This document shows positions 22,117 to 30,770 of a DNA stretch of 41,692 nt, piece by piece. Position 1 is the stretch's first letter. Each line of letters opens with the position of its first letter. Location: NCBI GenBank assembly GCA_902533755.1, contig CACANC010000008.1, positions 1 to 41,692 on the forward strand, written 5' to 3'. The DNA comes from an uncultured PS1 clade bacterium (GTDB taxonomy: Bacteria > Pseudomonadota > Alphaproteobacteria > MED-G09). Position numbers and translations under genes: made by a program. The notes under the pieces are model-generated. The model worked only from the letters and a program-made list of their open reading frames with translations. It ran no database searches and was not told the origin of the DNA.

Positions 22117-22299
22117 ATGAAAAAAATAAAAGTAAAACAAATTGCTAGTTCAGTTAGAAGAAAACCTTATCAGAAAAAAAACTTAGTAGGTCTGGGTCTT
22201 AATAAACTTCATAAAACTGTTGAATTAGATGATACGCCTTCAATTAGAGGTATGATAAATAAAGTTAGCCATTTGGTTGAAGTTACTTCAGAGGATTAA
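22117..22299 (+). CDS. rpmD: 50S ribosomal protein L30 (uL30)
   Basis: Small 60-residue large-subunit protein with the bacterial L30 pattern: [32 protein letters not shown] and the ending [14 protein letters not shown]. Starts on the base after the rpsE stop, and rplO begins 2 bp after it. Confidence 0.96.
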   Translation: MKKIKVKQIASSVRRKPYQKKNLVGLGLNKLHKTVELDDTPSIRGMINKVSHLVEVTSED

Positions 22300-22301
22300 T
22301 C

Positions 22302-22931
22302 ATGAGATTAAATGAACTAAAAGATAACCCTGGATCAAGACGATCTAGAATTAGAGTTGGAAGAGGTATAGGTTCGGGTAAAGGAAAAACAGCTGGAAGA
22401 GGTCATAAAGGTCAAAAATCAAGATCTGGAGTGGCTATTAAAGGCTTTGAAGGTGGGCAAATGCCTATACATATGCGTTTACCAAAAAGAGGATTTAATA
22501 ATTTTACTAAGAAGAAATATACTGAGATTACTACAGGTAAACTTCAATCATATATTGATAATGGACTTTTAAAAATTGATAAAGAAATAACTGAATCTGA
22601 TTTTATTTCATCTTGCGCAATTAAAAAAAGCCCAAATGGTTTTAAATTGCTAAATAAGGGTGATCTGAAATCCAAAATTAATTTATCAATTTCTAAAGCT
22701 ACAAAATCTTCAATTGAGTTAATTCAATCCTTAGGTGGCACTATTAATATTCTTGAAACACCTAAAATAAAAAGAAATAGAAAAGTAACTAAAAAAACTA
22801 ATAATACTAAACAGGAAGAGGATATTTCAAAGGACAATAATGTTGTTGAAAATGATTTAGTTAAAAATATAGAAGATAAAACTGAATCTCAGGTTGAAGA
22901 TAATGTAACTGAGGATGCGGAGGAAACATAG
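22302..22931 (+). CDS. rplO: 50S ribosomal protein L15 (uL15) with charged C-terminal extension
   Basis: Late-assembly large-subunit protein. The core is conserved: MRLNELKDNPGSRRSRIRVGRGIGSGKGKTAGRGHKGQKSRSG in the first 43 residues, then GFEGGQMPIHMRLPKRGF. At 209 residues it is about 65 longer than E. coli L15. The additional sequence, from about residue 155, is low complexity: first Lys/Arg/Asn-rich, then strongly Glu/Asp-rich, ending in TEDAEET. secY starts on the next base after its stop, so the extension is part of the frame and not a fusion. Confidence 0.97.
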   Translation: MRLNELKDNPGSRRSRIRVGRGIGSGKGKTAGRGHKGQKSRSGVAIKGFEGGQMPIHMRLPKRGFNNFTKKKYTEITTGKLQSYIDNGLLKIDKEITESDFISSCAIKKSPNGFKLLNKGDLKSKINLSISKATKSSIELIQSLGGTINILETPKIKRNRKVTKKTNNTKQEEDISKDNNVVENDLVKNIEDKTESQVEDNVTEDAEET

Positions 22932-24269
22932 ATGGCCTCTGTCGCGGAGCAGCTAGCTTCAAATATAAGTTTTTCTGCATTTAGAAATGCAACTGAATTA
23001 AAGAAAAGAATTTGGTTCACATTACTGGCTCTTTTGGTCTACCGCTTAGGAACATATCTACCTTTGCCTGGCATTAATATTGATACCTTAAGACAAATAT
23101 TTGAGCAAAACCAATCAGGCATTATTGGAATATTTAATATGTTTGCCGGCGGTGCTGTAGGTAGAATGGCAATTTTATCCCTTGGTATTATGCCATACAT
23201 AACCTCGTCTATTATTATACAACTCGTTGTGCCCGTTGTTCCAAGGCTTAATTATTTAAAAAAAGAAGGTGGAGAACAAGGAAGAAGGCAAATAAATCAG
23301 TATACTAGATATGGTACTGTTTTTTTAGCAACAATTCAGGCATGGGGAATAGCTGTAGGCTTAGAAGGTGCATCAGGTGTTGTTATTGATCCAGGTCTTT
23401 TCTTTAAAATATCAGCTGTAATAACATTAGTCGGCGGGACAATTTTTTTAATGTGGTTAGGTGAACAAATTACATCTAGAGGGTTAGGAAATGGAATTTC
23501 CCTTCTTATATTTGCTGGTATTATAGCCGAATTACCTGCCGCCTTATTTGGTACTCTTCAGTTAGGTAGGCAAGGAGCGATTTCAGGCGCATTGATCATA
23601 GGTCTAGTTTTTTTAGTAATTATCATTCTTACTTTTGTTGTTTTTATGGAAAGAGCTCAAAGAAGACTAATTGTTCAATATCCAAAAAGACAGGTAGGAA
23701 ATAAAATGTTCGGTGGTGATAATTCTCACTTACCTTTAAAACTTAATACTGCCGGTGTTATTCCACCTATTTTTGCGTCGTCTTTACTTTTAATGCCAAT
23801 TACAATTGCAAATTTTTCAACTGGAGAAGGACAAGGCTGGTTGAATACAATTACCGCAATGCTAGGAAGAGGCCAAACTTTATATATGCTTCTTTATGCA
23901 GGCTTAATAATTTTCTTTTGTTATTTTTATACTGCTATTGTTTTTAATCCCTCAGATACTGCAGATAATTTAAAAAAACAGGGCGGTTTTATACCTGGCA
24001 TAAGGCCTGGAGAAAAAACAGCAGAGTACATTGATTTTATTTTAAGTAGACTTACCGTTGTTGGAGCAACATATCTTGTTCTTGTTTGTTTGCTCCCTGA
24101 GTTTTTAATCTCAAGATATTCTGTACCTTTCTATTTTGGAGGAACTTCAATTTTAATTATTGTTAATGTTGCAATGGATACAATGACACAATTTCAAGGA
24201 TATTTGTTTGCCCATCAATATGAAGGGCTTTTGAAAAAATCTAGGTTAGCCTCAAGAAGAAAATCATGA
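22932..24269 (+). CDS. secY: Preprotein translocase subunit SecY
   Basis: Channel subunit of the Sec translocon in the inner membrane. The 445-residue protein has the ten-TM pattern expected of SecY. Landmarks are RLGTYLPLPGI after TM1, FNMFAGGAVGRMAILSLGIMPYITSSII (plug/TM2 region, about residues 66-93), ERAQRR in a cytoplasmic loop and the conserved GFIPGIRPGEKTAEYI. It abuts rplO and overlaps adk by 4 bp (ATGA). Confidence 0.98.
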   Translation: MASVAEQLASNISFSAFRNATELKKRIWFTLLALLVYRLGTYLPLPGINIDTLRQIFEQNQSGIIGIFNMFAGGAVGRMAILSLGIMPYITSSIIIQLVVPVVPRLNYLKKEGGEQGRRQINQYTRYGTVFLATIQAWGIAVGLEGASGVVIDPGLFFKISAVITLVGGTIFLMWLGEQITSRGLGNGISLLIFAGIIAELPAALFGTLQLGRQGAISGALIIGLVFLVIIILTFVVFMERAQRRLIVQYPKRQVGNKMFGGDNSHLPLKLNTAGVIPPIFASSLLLMPITIANFSTGEGQGWLNTITAMLGRGQTLYMLLYAGLIIFFCYFYTAIVFNPSDTADNLKKQGGFIPGIRPGEKTAEYIDFILSRLTVVGATYLVLVCLLPEFLISRYSVPFYFGGTSILIIVNVAMDTMTQFQGYLFAHQYEGLLKKSRLASRRKS

Positions 24270-24844
24270 TAATTATTTTGTTAGGACCACCAGGCTCTGG
24301 AAAAGGTACACAAGCTAACTTTATTCAAAGTAAACTTTCAATACCCCACCTATCTACTGGCGATATTTTAAGGCAATCAGTTAAAAATGAAACTAATCTT
24401 GGTAATAAAGTAAAAAATATAATGGCCAAAGGTGAGCTAGTATCTGATGATTTGGTTTTAGATGTTATTAAAGAAAGAGTTTCACAAAGTGATTGTAATT
24501 TAGGTTTTATTTTAGATGGATATCCAAGAAATATTGCTCAGGCAGAATCGCTAAATATAGTTTTAAAAGATATTAATCGAAATATAGATAGAATTTTATT
24601 TTTAGATGTTGATTTTGAGGTTCTTCATTCAAGAATCGATTCAAGATCTAAAGAAAATAATAAAGAAAAGAGAGCTGACGATACATCAGAGGTTCTAATT
24701 AAAAGATTGGATGAGTATAAAGCTCAAACAGCACCTTTGGCTGAGTATTACAGTAATAATAAAAAATTTAAAAAAATCAATGGGATGAACACTATAAATG
24801 AAGTTTCACTTGATATTGAAAATTTTTTGGATAATGACATTTAG
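24266..24844 (+). CDS. adk: Adenylate kinase, short-lid form
   Basis: Interconverts ATP plus AMP with two ADP in the cytoplasm. The 192-residue product has the P-loop GPPGSGKGTQ at residues 7-16, the AMP-site STGDILR, and LDGYPRNIAQAE. The lid between residues about 125 and 145 is short and lacks the four zinc cysteines, as in alphaproteobacterial enzymes. Its place immediately after secY (4-bp overlap) is a typical alphaproteobacterial arrangement. Confidence 0.97.
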   Translation: MIIILLGPPGSGKGTQANFIQSKLSIPHLSTGDILRQSVKNETNLGNKVKNIMAKGELVSDDLVLDVIKERVSQSDCNLGFILDGYPRNIAQAESLNIVLKDINRNIDRILFLDVDFEVLHSRIDSRSKENNKEKRADDTSEVLIKRLDEYKAQTAPLAEYYSNNKKFKKINGMNTINEVSLDIENFLDNDI

Positions 24845-24848
24845 TTGG

Positions 24849-24876
24849 TTGACTGTAAGGATTTGAGGACTATAAT
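24849..24876 (+). promoter_or_regulatory. Sigma-70-type promoter for rpsM-rpsK-rpoA-rplQ
   Basis: TTGACT (24849-24854), a 16-bp spacer and a perfect TATAAT (24871-24876) lie in the 79-bp gap between adk and rpsM. Transcription would start near 24883, giving a leader of about 40 bases. This is the best promoter match in the ribosomal region and would let the alpha operon be expressed apart from the upstream genes. Confidence 0.78.
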
Positions 24877-24923
24877 CCGCAAATTCATCAGTTTTATGAA
24901 TAGTATTTTTTTTGGAGGCTTAA

Positions 24924-25298
24924 TTGGCTCGTATTTCAGGAGTAAATATACCCACAAATAAAAAGGTTTCTATAGGTTTGACCTATATTCATGGTATAGG
25001 TGATAAATCTGCGCTGAATATATGTGAGAAAGCAGGAATTGATAAAGATAAAAGAGTTAACGAACTTCTTGAGACTGAAGTAATTCAGATAAGAGAAATT
25101 ATTGATGGTTCATATAGAGTTGAAGGTGAACTTAGAAGAGATATTTCAACAAACATTAAAAGACTTATGGATCTTGGGAATTATAGAGGTTTAAGACATA
25201 GAAGGGGTCTACCAGTTAGAGGGCAAAGAACTCATACTAATGCTAGAACACGTAAAGGCCCTGCTAAAGCTATAGCTGGCAAAAAGAAAACAGCTTAA
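24924..25298 (+). CDS. rpsM: 30S ribosomal protein S13 (uS13)
   Basis: 30S head protein in intersubunit bridges. The 124-residue product has [25 protein letters not shown] and the C-terminal [26 protein letters not shown]. The start is TTG at 24924, preceded by GGAGG; no ATG fits. It opens the alpha operon after the promoter at 24849. rpmJ and infA, found just before rpsM in many bacteria, are absent. Confidence 0.97.
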   Translation: MARISGVNIPTNKKVSIGLTYIHGIGDKSALNICEKAGIDKDKRVNELLETEVIQIREIIDGSYRVEGELRRDISTNIKRLMDLGNYRGLRHRRGLPVRGQRTHTNARTRKGPAKAIAGKKKTA

Positions 25299-25308
25299 GG
25301 AATAGATA

Positions 25309-25698
25309 ATGACTGAAGAAAACAAGAGGGTAAAAAGACGTAATAAGAAAAATATTTCTTCAGGAATAGCTCACGTTAATTCTACATTCAACAATACAAT
25401 GATTACTATATCTGATGAAAATGGTAATACTATTAGCTGGTCATCTGCGGGTTTGATGGGTTTCAAAGGCTCTAGAAAGTCTACCCCCTATGCAGCTCAA
25501 ATGGCAGCTGAAGATGCAGGAACAAAAGCTTTGGAGCACGGAGTTAAGACTCTAAGGGTAGAAATACAAGGGCCAGGGTCAGGTCGAGAAAGTGCATTAA
25601 GGGCACTTCAATCGACTGGCTTCACCATAACTTCTATTAAGGATGTAACATCTATACCTCATAACGGTTGTAGACCTCCTAAAAGAAGAAGAGTTTAA
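25309..25698 (+). CDS. rpsK: 30S ribosomal protein S11 (uS11)
   Basis: Platform protein near the Shine-Dalgarno cleft. The 129-residue product has [42 protein letters not shown] and the C-terminal [18 protein letters not shown]. Lies 10 bp after rpsM and 35 bp before rpoA. Confidence 0.98.
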   Translation: MTEENKRVKRRNKKNISSGIAHVNSTFNNTMITISDENGNTISWSSAGLMGFKGSRKSTPYAAQMAAEDAGTKALEHGVKTLRVEIQGPGSGRESALRALQSTGFTITSIKDVTSIPHNGCRPPKRRRV

Positions 25699-25733
25699 TT
25701 ATAAAATTTTTTATTTTTTAAAGGGGATTTGAT

Positions 25734-26756
25734 TTGAGTATTGAAAAAAATTGGCGAGAATTACTTAAACCTAATGTTGTAAATATGGAGGCAGGTTCAG
25801 ATCCTCTAAAAAAATCCACATTAGTTGTTGAGCCATTGGAAAGAGGATATGGAATAACTTTAGGCAATGCCCTTAGAAGGGTGCTTTTATCTTCACTTCA
25901 AGGTTCTGCAGTTTATGGATTTAAAATTGATGGTGTATTACATGAGTTTTCATCAATTTCAGGTGTTAGAGAAGATGTTATTGATATTGCGTTAAATATT
26001 AAAAAGATAATATTTGGAGCTGATTTTAATGGCAGTAAAATTCTTACAATTGAAAAAACAGGACCCGGAGTTGTGGTTGCTGGTGATATAACTTTATCTG
26101 ATGATATTGAGGTTATGAATCCTGATTTAGTTTTGTGCACTCTTGATGAAAATATTTCTTTTAGAATGGAATTATATATTAAAAATGGAAATGGTTATGT
26201 TTCTGCCGAAGAAAACAGAGACGAGGATGATCCAATAGGCATGATTCCTGTGGACAGTATTTATAGTCCAGTAACAAATGTATCTTATGAAGTCGATAAT
26301 GCCAGAGAAGGCGAGTTCCTTGATTATGATAGATTATCTCTATCAATTGAAACTGATGGCTCTGTTAAGCCTGAGGATGCACTTGCTTTTTCTGCTAGAA
26401 TTTTAATTGATCAACTTAATCCTTTTATTAATTTTGATGAACCAGAAGAGGAAGTTATTGAAGAAAGTGATGATGAATTAGAATTTAATTCGTCACTTCT
26501 TAAAAAAGTTGATGAGCTTGAGCTATCCGTTAGATCCGCCAACTGTTTAAAAAATGATAATATTGTTTATATTGGCGATTTAATCCTTAAGTCTGAAAAC
26601 GAGATGTTAAGAACTCCAAATTTTGGAAGAAAATCTCTCAATGAGATTAAAGAAGTTTTAAGTGAAATGAGTTTATCTCTTGGAATGGATATACCAAATT
26701 GGCCGCCTGAAAATATTGAAGAATTAGCTAGGAAGCATGCTGCAGATAAGTTTTAG
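25734..26756 (+). CDS. rpoA: DNA-directed RNA polymerase subunit alpha
   Basis: Alpha subunit: the N-terminal domain dimerises and assembles polymerase, and the C-terminal domain binds UP elements and activators. The 340-residue product has [23 protein letters not shown] near residues 33-55 and the C-terminal domain segments [17 protein letters not shown] and [15 protein letters not shown]. The linker, about residues 236-253, is unusually acidic ([16 protein letters not shown]). The start is TTG at 25734, after a GGGG-type site. Order S11-alpha-L17 is canonical; rpsD is missing from between them. Confidence 0.98.
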   Translation: MSIEKNWRELLKPNVVNMEAGSDPLKKSTLVVEPLERGYGITLGNALRRVLLSSLQGSAVYGFKIDGVLHEFSSISGVREDVIDIALNIKKIIFGADFNGSKILTIEKTGPGVVVAGDITLSDDIEVMNPDLVLCTLDENISFRMELYIKNGNGYVSAEENRDEDDPIGMIPVDSIYSPVTNVSYEVDNAREGEFLDYDRLSLSIETDGSVKPEDALAFSARILIDQLNPFINFDEPEEEVIEESDDELEFNSSLLKKVDELELSVRSANCLKNDNIVYIGDLILKSENEMLRTPNFGRKSLNEIKEVLSEMSLSLGMDIPNWPPENIEELARKHAADKF

Positions 26757-26767
26757 TTAGGAAAAAA

Positions 26768-27187
26768 ATGCGTCACTTAAAATCAAAAAGAAAACTTAAC
26801 AAAACTTCAAGCCATCGGAAAGCAATGCTTGGTAATATGGCCATAGCATTAATAAAGCATGAACAAATTCAAACAACTTTACCAAAAGCAAAAGAATTAT
26901 CGCCTTTTGTTGATAAACTTATTACATTGGGTAAAAAGGGTGATTTAGCATCAAGAAAAAAAGCATATTCTATTCTTCCTGAAAAACAGTGGACTTCTAA
27001 AATTTTTGATGAGCTTTCTGAGAGATACAAAGAAAGAGATGGTGGCTATACACGTGTTTTAAAGGCTGGATTTCGATATGGTGACTCAGCCCCTATGGCT
27101 GTTATTGAATTAGTAGATAGAAACCCAGATGCTCTGGGACAAGATTCAGGCCCAGTTCTTAGTGAAGGGACCGAAGAAGTAAGTTAA
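26768..27187 (+). CDS. rplQ: 50S ribosomal protein L17 (bL17)
   Basis: Large-subunit protein near the tunnel exit. The 139-residue product begins [20 protein letters not shown], then [27 protein letters not shown], and [20 protein letters not shown]. It ends the ribosomal block. Its TAA (27185-27187) overlaps the convergent stop of the gene on the other strand, leaving no space for a terminator. Confidence 0.98.
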   Translation: MRHLKSKRKLNKTSSHRKAMLGNMAIALIKHEQIQTTLPKAKELSPFVDKLITLGKKGDLASRKKAYSILPEKQWTSKIFDELSERYKERDGGYTRVLKAGFRYGDSAPMAVIELVDRNPDALGQDSGPVLSEGTEEVS

Positions 27188-28341
27188 TTTTTTTTAATTA
27201 TTTTTTGGGCAACATCTATTTGTCCATTAGAAAACCCTGCCTCACAATAAGAAAAATAATAGTTAAATAATCTTTGAAGACTTCCATCCATACCATTGGA
27301 TAGAAGCTTATCTATGGAATTGTTAAAATTAGTCTTCCATATATTCAGAGTTTTCGCATAAGATTTTCCAAAAGAATTATTTGATATCTCAGTTAAACCA
27401 TTTTTATTAAAACTTTCTCTAATCTTTTCATGTGAGGGAAGCATTCCGCCAGGAAAAATGTATTTTTGTATAAAATCGACAGATTTTCTGTAGTTATCAA
27501 ATTGATTATTATCAATTAGTATCATTTGAATTCCGGCTAAACCCCCTTTTTTTAGTACTTCATTTATTTTTGAAAAATATGTATCCCAGTATTTTTCACC
27601 CACAGCTTCAATCATTTCAATAGAAATGATTCTATCAAAGGATCCTTTTAAATCTCTATAATCACATAAATGAACTTTCGAGTTTTTGAAGCTATTTCTT
27701 TTAATTCTATCTTCTGTAAAGCTTTTTTGACTTGGGCTAATTGTTATACCTGTGTAGTTACAGCCAAGCTCTTTACCAATATATTCAGCCATACCACCCC
27801 ATCCACACCCAATTTCTAAAACATTATGATGAGGTTTGATATTTAATTGTTCAACTAAGTTTTGATATTTATTTATCTGAGCTTTATATAGATCTTCTTT
27901 ATCGTTTTTAAATAGGGCGCTCGAATATGTCATACTTTTATCAAGCCAAATCTCATAAAAAGAATTACCTATATCATAATGATATTCTATATTTTTTTTT
28001 GCTCTTATTTTTGTATTTTCTCTCAAAAAGTGAATAAAACGATTATATATTTTATATAAACTGCTTTTAGCTTTGAATTCATTAGGTAAATTTTGAAGCA
28101 TTAATTCCAAAAGATTTTCAAGATTTGGACTATCCCACTCATTTTTTAAATAACTTTCGGCAAAGCCAAGATGACCGCCTACTACTGTTCTAAATATTGG
28201 TTTATAAGATTTAAGTATTAATTCACCATGAAGCCCATCCTTTCCTTTAAATAAGAATTCTTCATTATTAGGAAATACAACTCTCAATGACCCTTGTTTT
28301 ATTTTTGATCCAATTTTATTTATATATTTTTTCGTAAACAT
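27184..28341 (-). CDS. Cyclopropane-fatty-acyl-phospholipid synthase-like methyltransferase
   Basis: SAM-dependent enzyme of the CFA synthase family, expected to modify unsaturated acyl chains of membrane phospholipids. The 385-residue protein has [21 protein letters not shown] near residues 120-140, the SAM-binding LEIGCGWGG at 175-183, GITISPSQ at 198-205 and [15 protein letters not shown] at 289-303. E245 of the active site is present. Two positions occupied by Cys and His in the E. coli enzyme appear to be Ser141 and Gln272 by hand alignment, as in paralogues found next to DUF1365 genes. It ends a - strand operon, so a methylated or furan-type fatty acid product is possible rather than classical cyclopropane. 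Confidence 0.88.
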   Translation of the reverse strand: MFTKKYINKIGSKIKQGSLRVVFPNNEEFLFKGKDGLHGELILKSYKPIFRTVVGGHLGFAESYLKNEWDSPNLENLLELMLQNLPNEFKAKSSLYKIYNRFIHFLRENTKIRAKKNIEYHYDIGNSFYEIWLDKSMTYSSALFKNDKEDLYKAQINKYQNLVEQLNIKPHHNVLEIGCGWGGMAEYIGKELGCNYTGITISPSQKSFTEDRIKRNSFKNSKVHLCDYRDLKGSFDRIISIEMIEAVGEKYWDTYFSKINEVLKKGGLAGIQMILIDNNQFDNYRKSVDFIQKYIFPGGMLPSHEKIRESFNKNGLTEISNNSFGKSYAKTLNIWKTNFNNSIDKLLSNGMDGSLQRLFNYYFSYCEAGFSNGQIDVAQKIIKKN

Positions 28342-28347
28342 TAATTG

Positions 28348-29118
28348 TCAATCACTAAAACTTATATCATCAATTTTATTTTTTGGATGTGGCTCAAATT
28401 TTACCTTTTTCAAGTATAAAAATAAAGCATGAAAGTGTATTCCAAATATTACTTTTAATGTCATTAGGGGGTATTTAAAAAAAATCTTTATCAAGTTTAA
28501 GTCATTTAATTCAACTGACTTTCCATTAAAAGAAGCTAATAATAATGGTTTTTTATCTGTGCTTTCTTTAATAATTATACTAGTAAAATCTTCATTTATT
28601 TCTGTAGAAAAGTTATACTCTGCATTTAAATTAATAAAAGGAGAAACATGAAATAGTTTTTTTCTACTATGATTTAATTTTTGTTCTTCGTCATCTAAAA
28701 TAAAAACATAAGAATGATCTTCTCCAAATGTATTTCTAACTTCATAAATTAAAATTTTAAGTTCTTCCCTGTCATAAATTGACCATACTGTAATCGGATT
28801 AAATACATAACCCAATATTCTTGGGTAACATAAGCAATATATTTTTAAATTCTTTGCCTCAATGTCGATATCACTTTTTGAGATAACTTCTAAAACCCAT
28901 TTTTTTACAGGGGTCCCATTCTTCAATCCATGATCTTTTTCATAAAAAGAGAAAATATTAAATTTATTGAATGAAAAAAGATAAAGTTTCTTATCTAAAT
29001 ATTTTAAATCATCAATATCAATTAACATATTAAAAACATTATATTTAAACTGATGTTTCTTTTGATGGTATCTTTTATGCATTACCTGGCCCTCGAATAT
29101 TAATGATTTTAACGCCAA
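28348..29118 (-). CDS. DUF1365 family protein
   Basis: Member of the DUF1365 family (PF07103), recognised by LKSLIFEGQVMHKRYHQKKHQFKYNVF at the start (residues 3-29) and YPRILGYVFNPITVWSIYD near residues 98-116, followed by EVRNTFGEDHSYVF. Length 256 is typical. The biochemical role of the family is not established; its genes nearly always sit between a FAD-dependent oxidoreductase and a CFA-synthase paralogue, as here. It overlaps the FAD gene by 10 bp and precedes the methyltransferase by 6 bp, so the three are probably translated together and share a lipid-related job. Confidence 0.9.
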   Translation of the reverse strand: MALKSLIFEGQVMHKRYHQKKHQFKYNVFNMLIDIDDLKYLDKKLYLFSFNKFNIFSFYEKDHGLKNGTPVKKWVLEVISKSDIDIEAKNLKIYCLCYPRILGYVFNPITVWSIYDREELKILIYEVRNTFGEDHSYVFILDDEEQKLNHSRKKLFHVSPFINLNAEYNFSTEINEDFTSIIIKESTDKKPLLLASFNGKSVELNDLNLIKIFFKYPLMTLKVIFGIHFHALFLYLKKVKFEPHPKNKIDDISFSD

Positions 29119-30365
29119 GGTATAACTCCATTTAAATGTTCTGATATCATTAAACTCGATGATAAACCGGCTTCATGAAAACCATTTCCTGTCCATGCAC
29201 CACAATACCAATAATCTTTATATCCTTGTATGATATCTAGTTGTAACTGACCATTAATTGCATTTCCATCATAGATTGGATGTTCATAATCAATAATATC
29301 AAAGATTTTGTTCTCATCTGGTAAATGGAGTGGATTTAATGTGACAAAGATCGGATAATTGTTATCTATATTTTGTAATTTATTCATCCAATAACTTAAT
29401 GAAACTTTATTTGTCTCTTTATTTGAAAACACATTCCAGGATGACCATACTTTTTTATTTTTAGGCATCAGGGACGTGTCGCAATGTAAATAAGCTTTAT
29501 TCTTACTTACTTTAAATAGATTTAAGATATTAATTATTTTGCTGTCGAAGTCATTTTTGATTTCTAGTATTTTTTCAGGATGAATAGAAAATATTATTTT
29601 ATCATATTCTTTTTGAATTCCGTTTATATCAATTAAAGAAAATTTATTATTAATAGTATTTATTTTCTGGATTTTTGAGTTTAATTTTTTATTGATGTTA
29701 ACTGATTTCAATATTTTATCTATGTAAGATTTACTTCCATTACTTACCGTTAACCATTGTGGTCTCAATTTTTTTTCATGTAGAAGTCTATGGTTATTAA
29801 AAAAACTAAATAAATTAGAAATGGGGTAATTTAAAACATCATTGAAATTCATTGACCATATAGCGGCACTCATCGGTAATATATAGTTTTCTTGAAATTG
29901 TTTACTAAAATTTTTATTATTCAGCCATTCACCCAATGGTTGTTTGTCCAATGACAATTCGTCAATATTATTTTTAACAAATTTATTAAACTTCAAAATA
30001 TCAATTAAAAATTTCAAAAAATTAACATCAAATATTCTTTTTCGATCAGCAAAAATCGTATTAATACTTTTTCCAGACCACTCGATGCCATTATTTATAT
30101 TTGATACAGATAAACTCATATCGCTATTTTCATAAGCAACATTATGAAAATCAAATAATTTCATTAAGTTAGGATAATTAAGCTTGTTAAAAACTATAAA
30201 TCCAGTATCAACATTAATTCTTTTATCCTTATATTTGATTGTTTTTGTATTTGTGTGTCCACCTAAATAATCATTCTTTTCATATAGGGTAACATTATTC
30301 TTTTTAGATAAAAACAATGAAGCTGAAAGACCGGATATACCAGATCCTATAACGGCAATTTCCAA
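29109..30365 (-). CDS. FAD-dependent NAD(P)/amine-oxidase-like oxidoreductase
   Basis: Flavoprotein with an N-terminal Rossmann dinucleotide site, AVIGSGISGLSAS at residues 4-16, followed by YEKNDYLGGHTNT, the GG motif of the amine oxidase/phytoene desaturase superfamily. The C-terminal FAD-closing segment YWCGAWTGNGFHEAGLSSSL is also present. The 418-residue length fits the group of so-called NAD/FAD-binding proteins encoded with DUF1365 and CFA paralogues. It has a GAGG site before ATG 30365. Likely substrate is a membrane fatty acid or polyene; this is inferred only from neighbours. Confidence 0.88.
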   Translation of the reverse strand: MEIAVIGSGISGLSASLFLSKKNNVTLYEKNDYLGGHTNTKTIKYKDKRINVDTGFIVFNKLNYPNLMKLFDFHNVAYENSDMSLSVSNINNGIEWSGKSINTIFADRKRIFDVNFLKFLIDILKFNKFVKNNIDELSLDKQPLGEWLNNKNFSKQFQENYILPMSAAIWSMNFNDVLNYPISNLFSFFNNHRLLHEKKLRPQWLTVSNGSKSYIDKILKSVNINKKLNSKIQKINTINNKFSLIDINGIQKEYDKIIFSIHPEKILEIKNDFDSKIINILNLFKVSKNKAYLHCDTSLMPKNKKVWSSWNVFSNKETNKVSLSYWMNKLQNIDNNYPIFVTLNPLHLPDENKIFDIIDYEHPIYDGNAINGQLQLDIIQGYKDYWYCGAWTGNGFHEAGLSSSLMISEHLNGVIPWR

Positions 30366-30388
30366 AATAACCTCACAAATTAATTTTA

Positions 30389-30643
30389 TTATTTATAATC
30401 TAATTCTTCTTCGGTTATTTCAGAAGACTCTTCAATTAGTGTATTATTAGTTTCAGCTAATGTCTTTTTTTCAGTAATTTGTTCTTTTTCTTGTTCAACT
30501 GAAATTTCTTCAACCTGATTAGTCTTTTTTGTAGCAAGTGAATCACCTGTATAGAATCCTGTAGAATTATCACTTGTTTCACAAGCAATTAAACCAAATA
30601 AAACTAAATTAATAATAAAGAAATATGATAGAATTTTTTTCAT
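30389..30643 (-). CDS. Small predicted lipoprotein, acidic
   Basis: Predicted 84-residue lipoprotein. The N-terminus has Lys2-Lys3, a hydrophobic stretch at residues 4-20 and a lipobox LIAC with Cys21, so it should be lipidated and kept at a membrane. The mature part is low complexity and rich in Glu, Thr and Ser, without a recognised domain. I start at ATG 30643; a TTG at 30655 would only lengthen the signal by four residues. It lies 23 bp ahead of the FAD oxidoreductase gene on the same strand, so it is likely the first gene of that operon. I recognise no homologue. Confidence 0.7.
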   Translation of the reverse strand: MKKILSYFFIINLVLFGLIACETSDNSTGFYTGDSLATKKTNQVEEISVEQEKEQITEKKTLAETNNTLIEESSEITEEELDYK

Positions 30644-30660
30644 AACAAATACCAAATTAC

Positions 30661-30692
30661 ATTATACCGATTCCTTAAAAAAAATCTAAGGA
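30661..30692 (-). promoter_or_regulatory. Promoter for the lipoprotein-FAD-DUF1365-cfa operon, with inverted repeat
   Basis: On the - strand a perfect TATAAT -10 occupies 30666-30661, about 17 bases before the lipoprotein ATG; the -35 region is poor. An inverted repeat, TCCTTA (30672-30677) and TAAGGA (30687-30692) with a 9-bp spacer, covers the -35 region and could be a regulator site that replaces a good -35. The regulator is unknown. Confidence 0.45.
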
Positions 30693-30723
30693 TAAGTTAT
30701 TTATATCATCTCTCAATTTCGTA

Positions 30724-30729
30724 TATAAT
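30724..30729 (+). promoter_or_regulatory. Possible -10 element for glucokinase
   Basis: A perfect TATAAT lies 41 bases before the proposed glucokinase start, in the gap between divergent genes. No convincing -35 is seen 15-19 bp upstream (the stretch is TTATAT-like). The resulting leader would be about 35 bases. Confidence 0.4.
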
Positions 30730-30770
30730 AAGTATTAAATAATTATATTTTCTAACAAGTTGAGGAAAAA

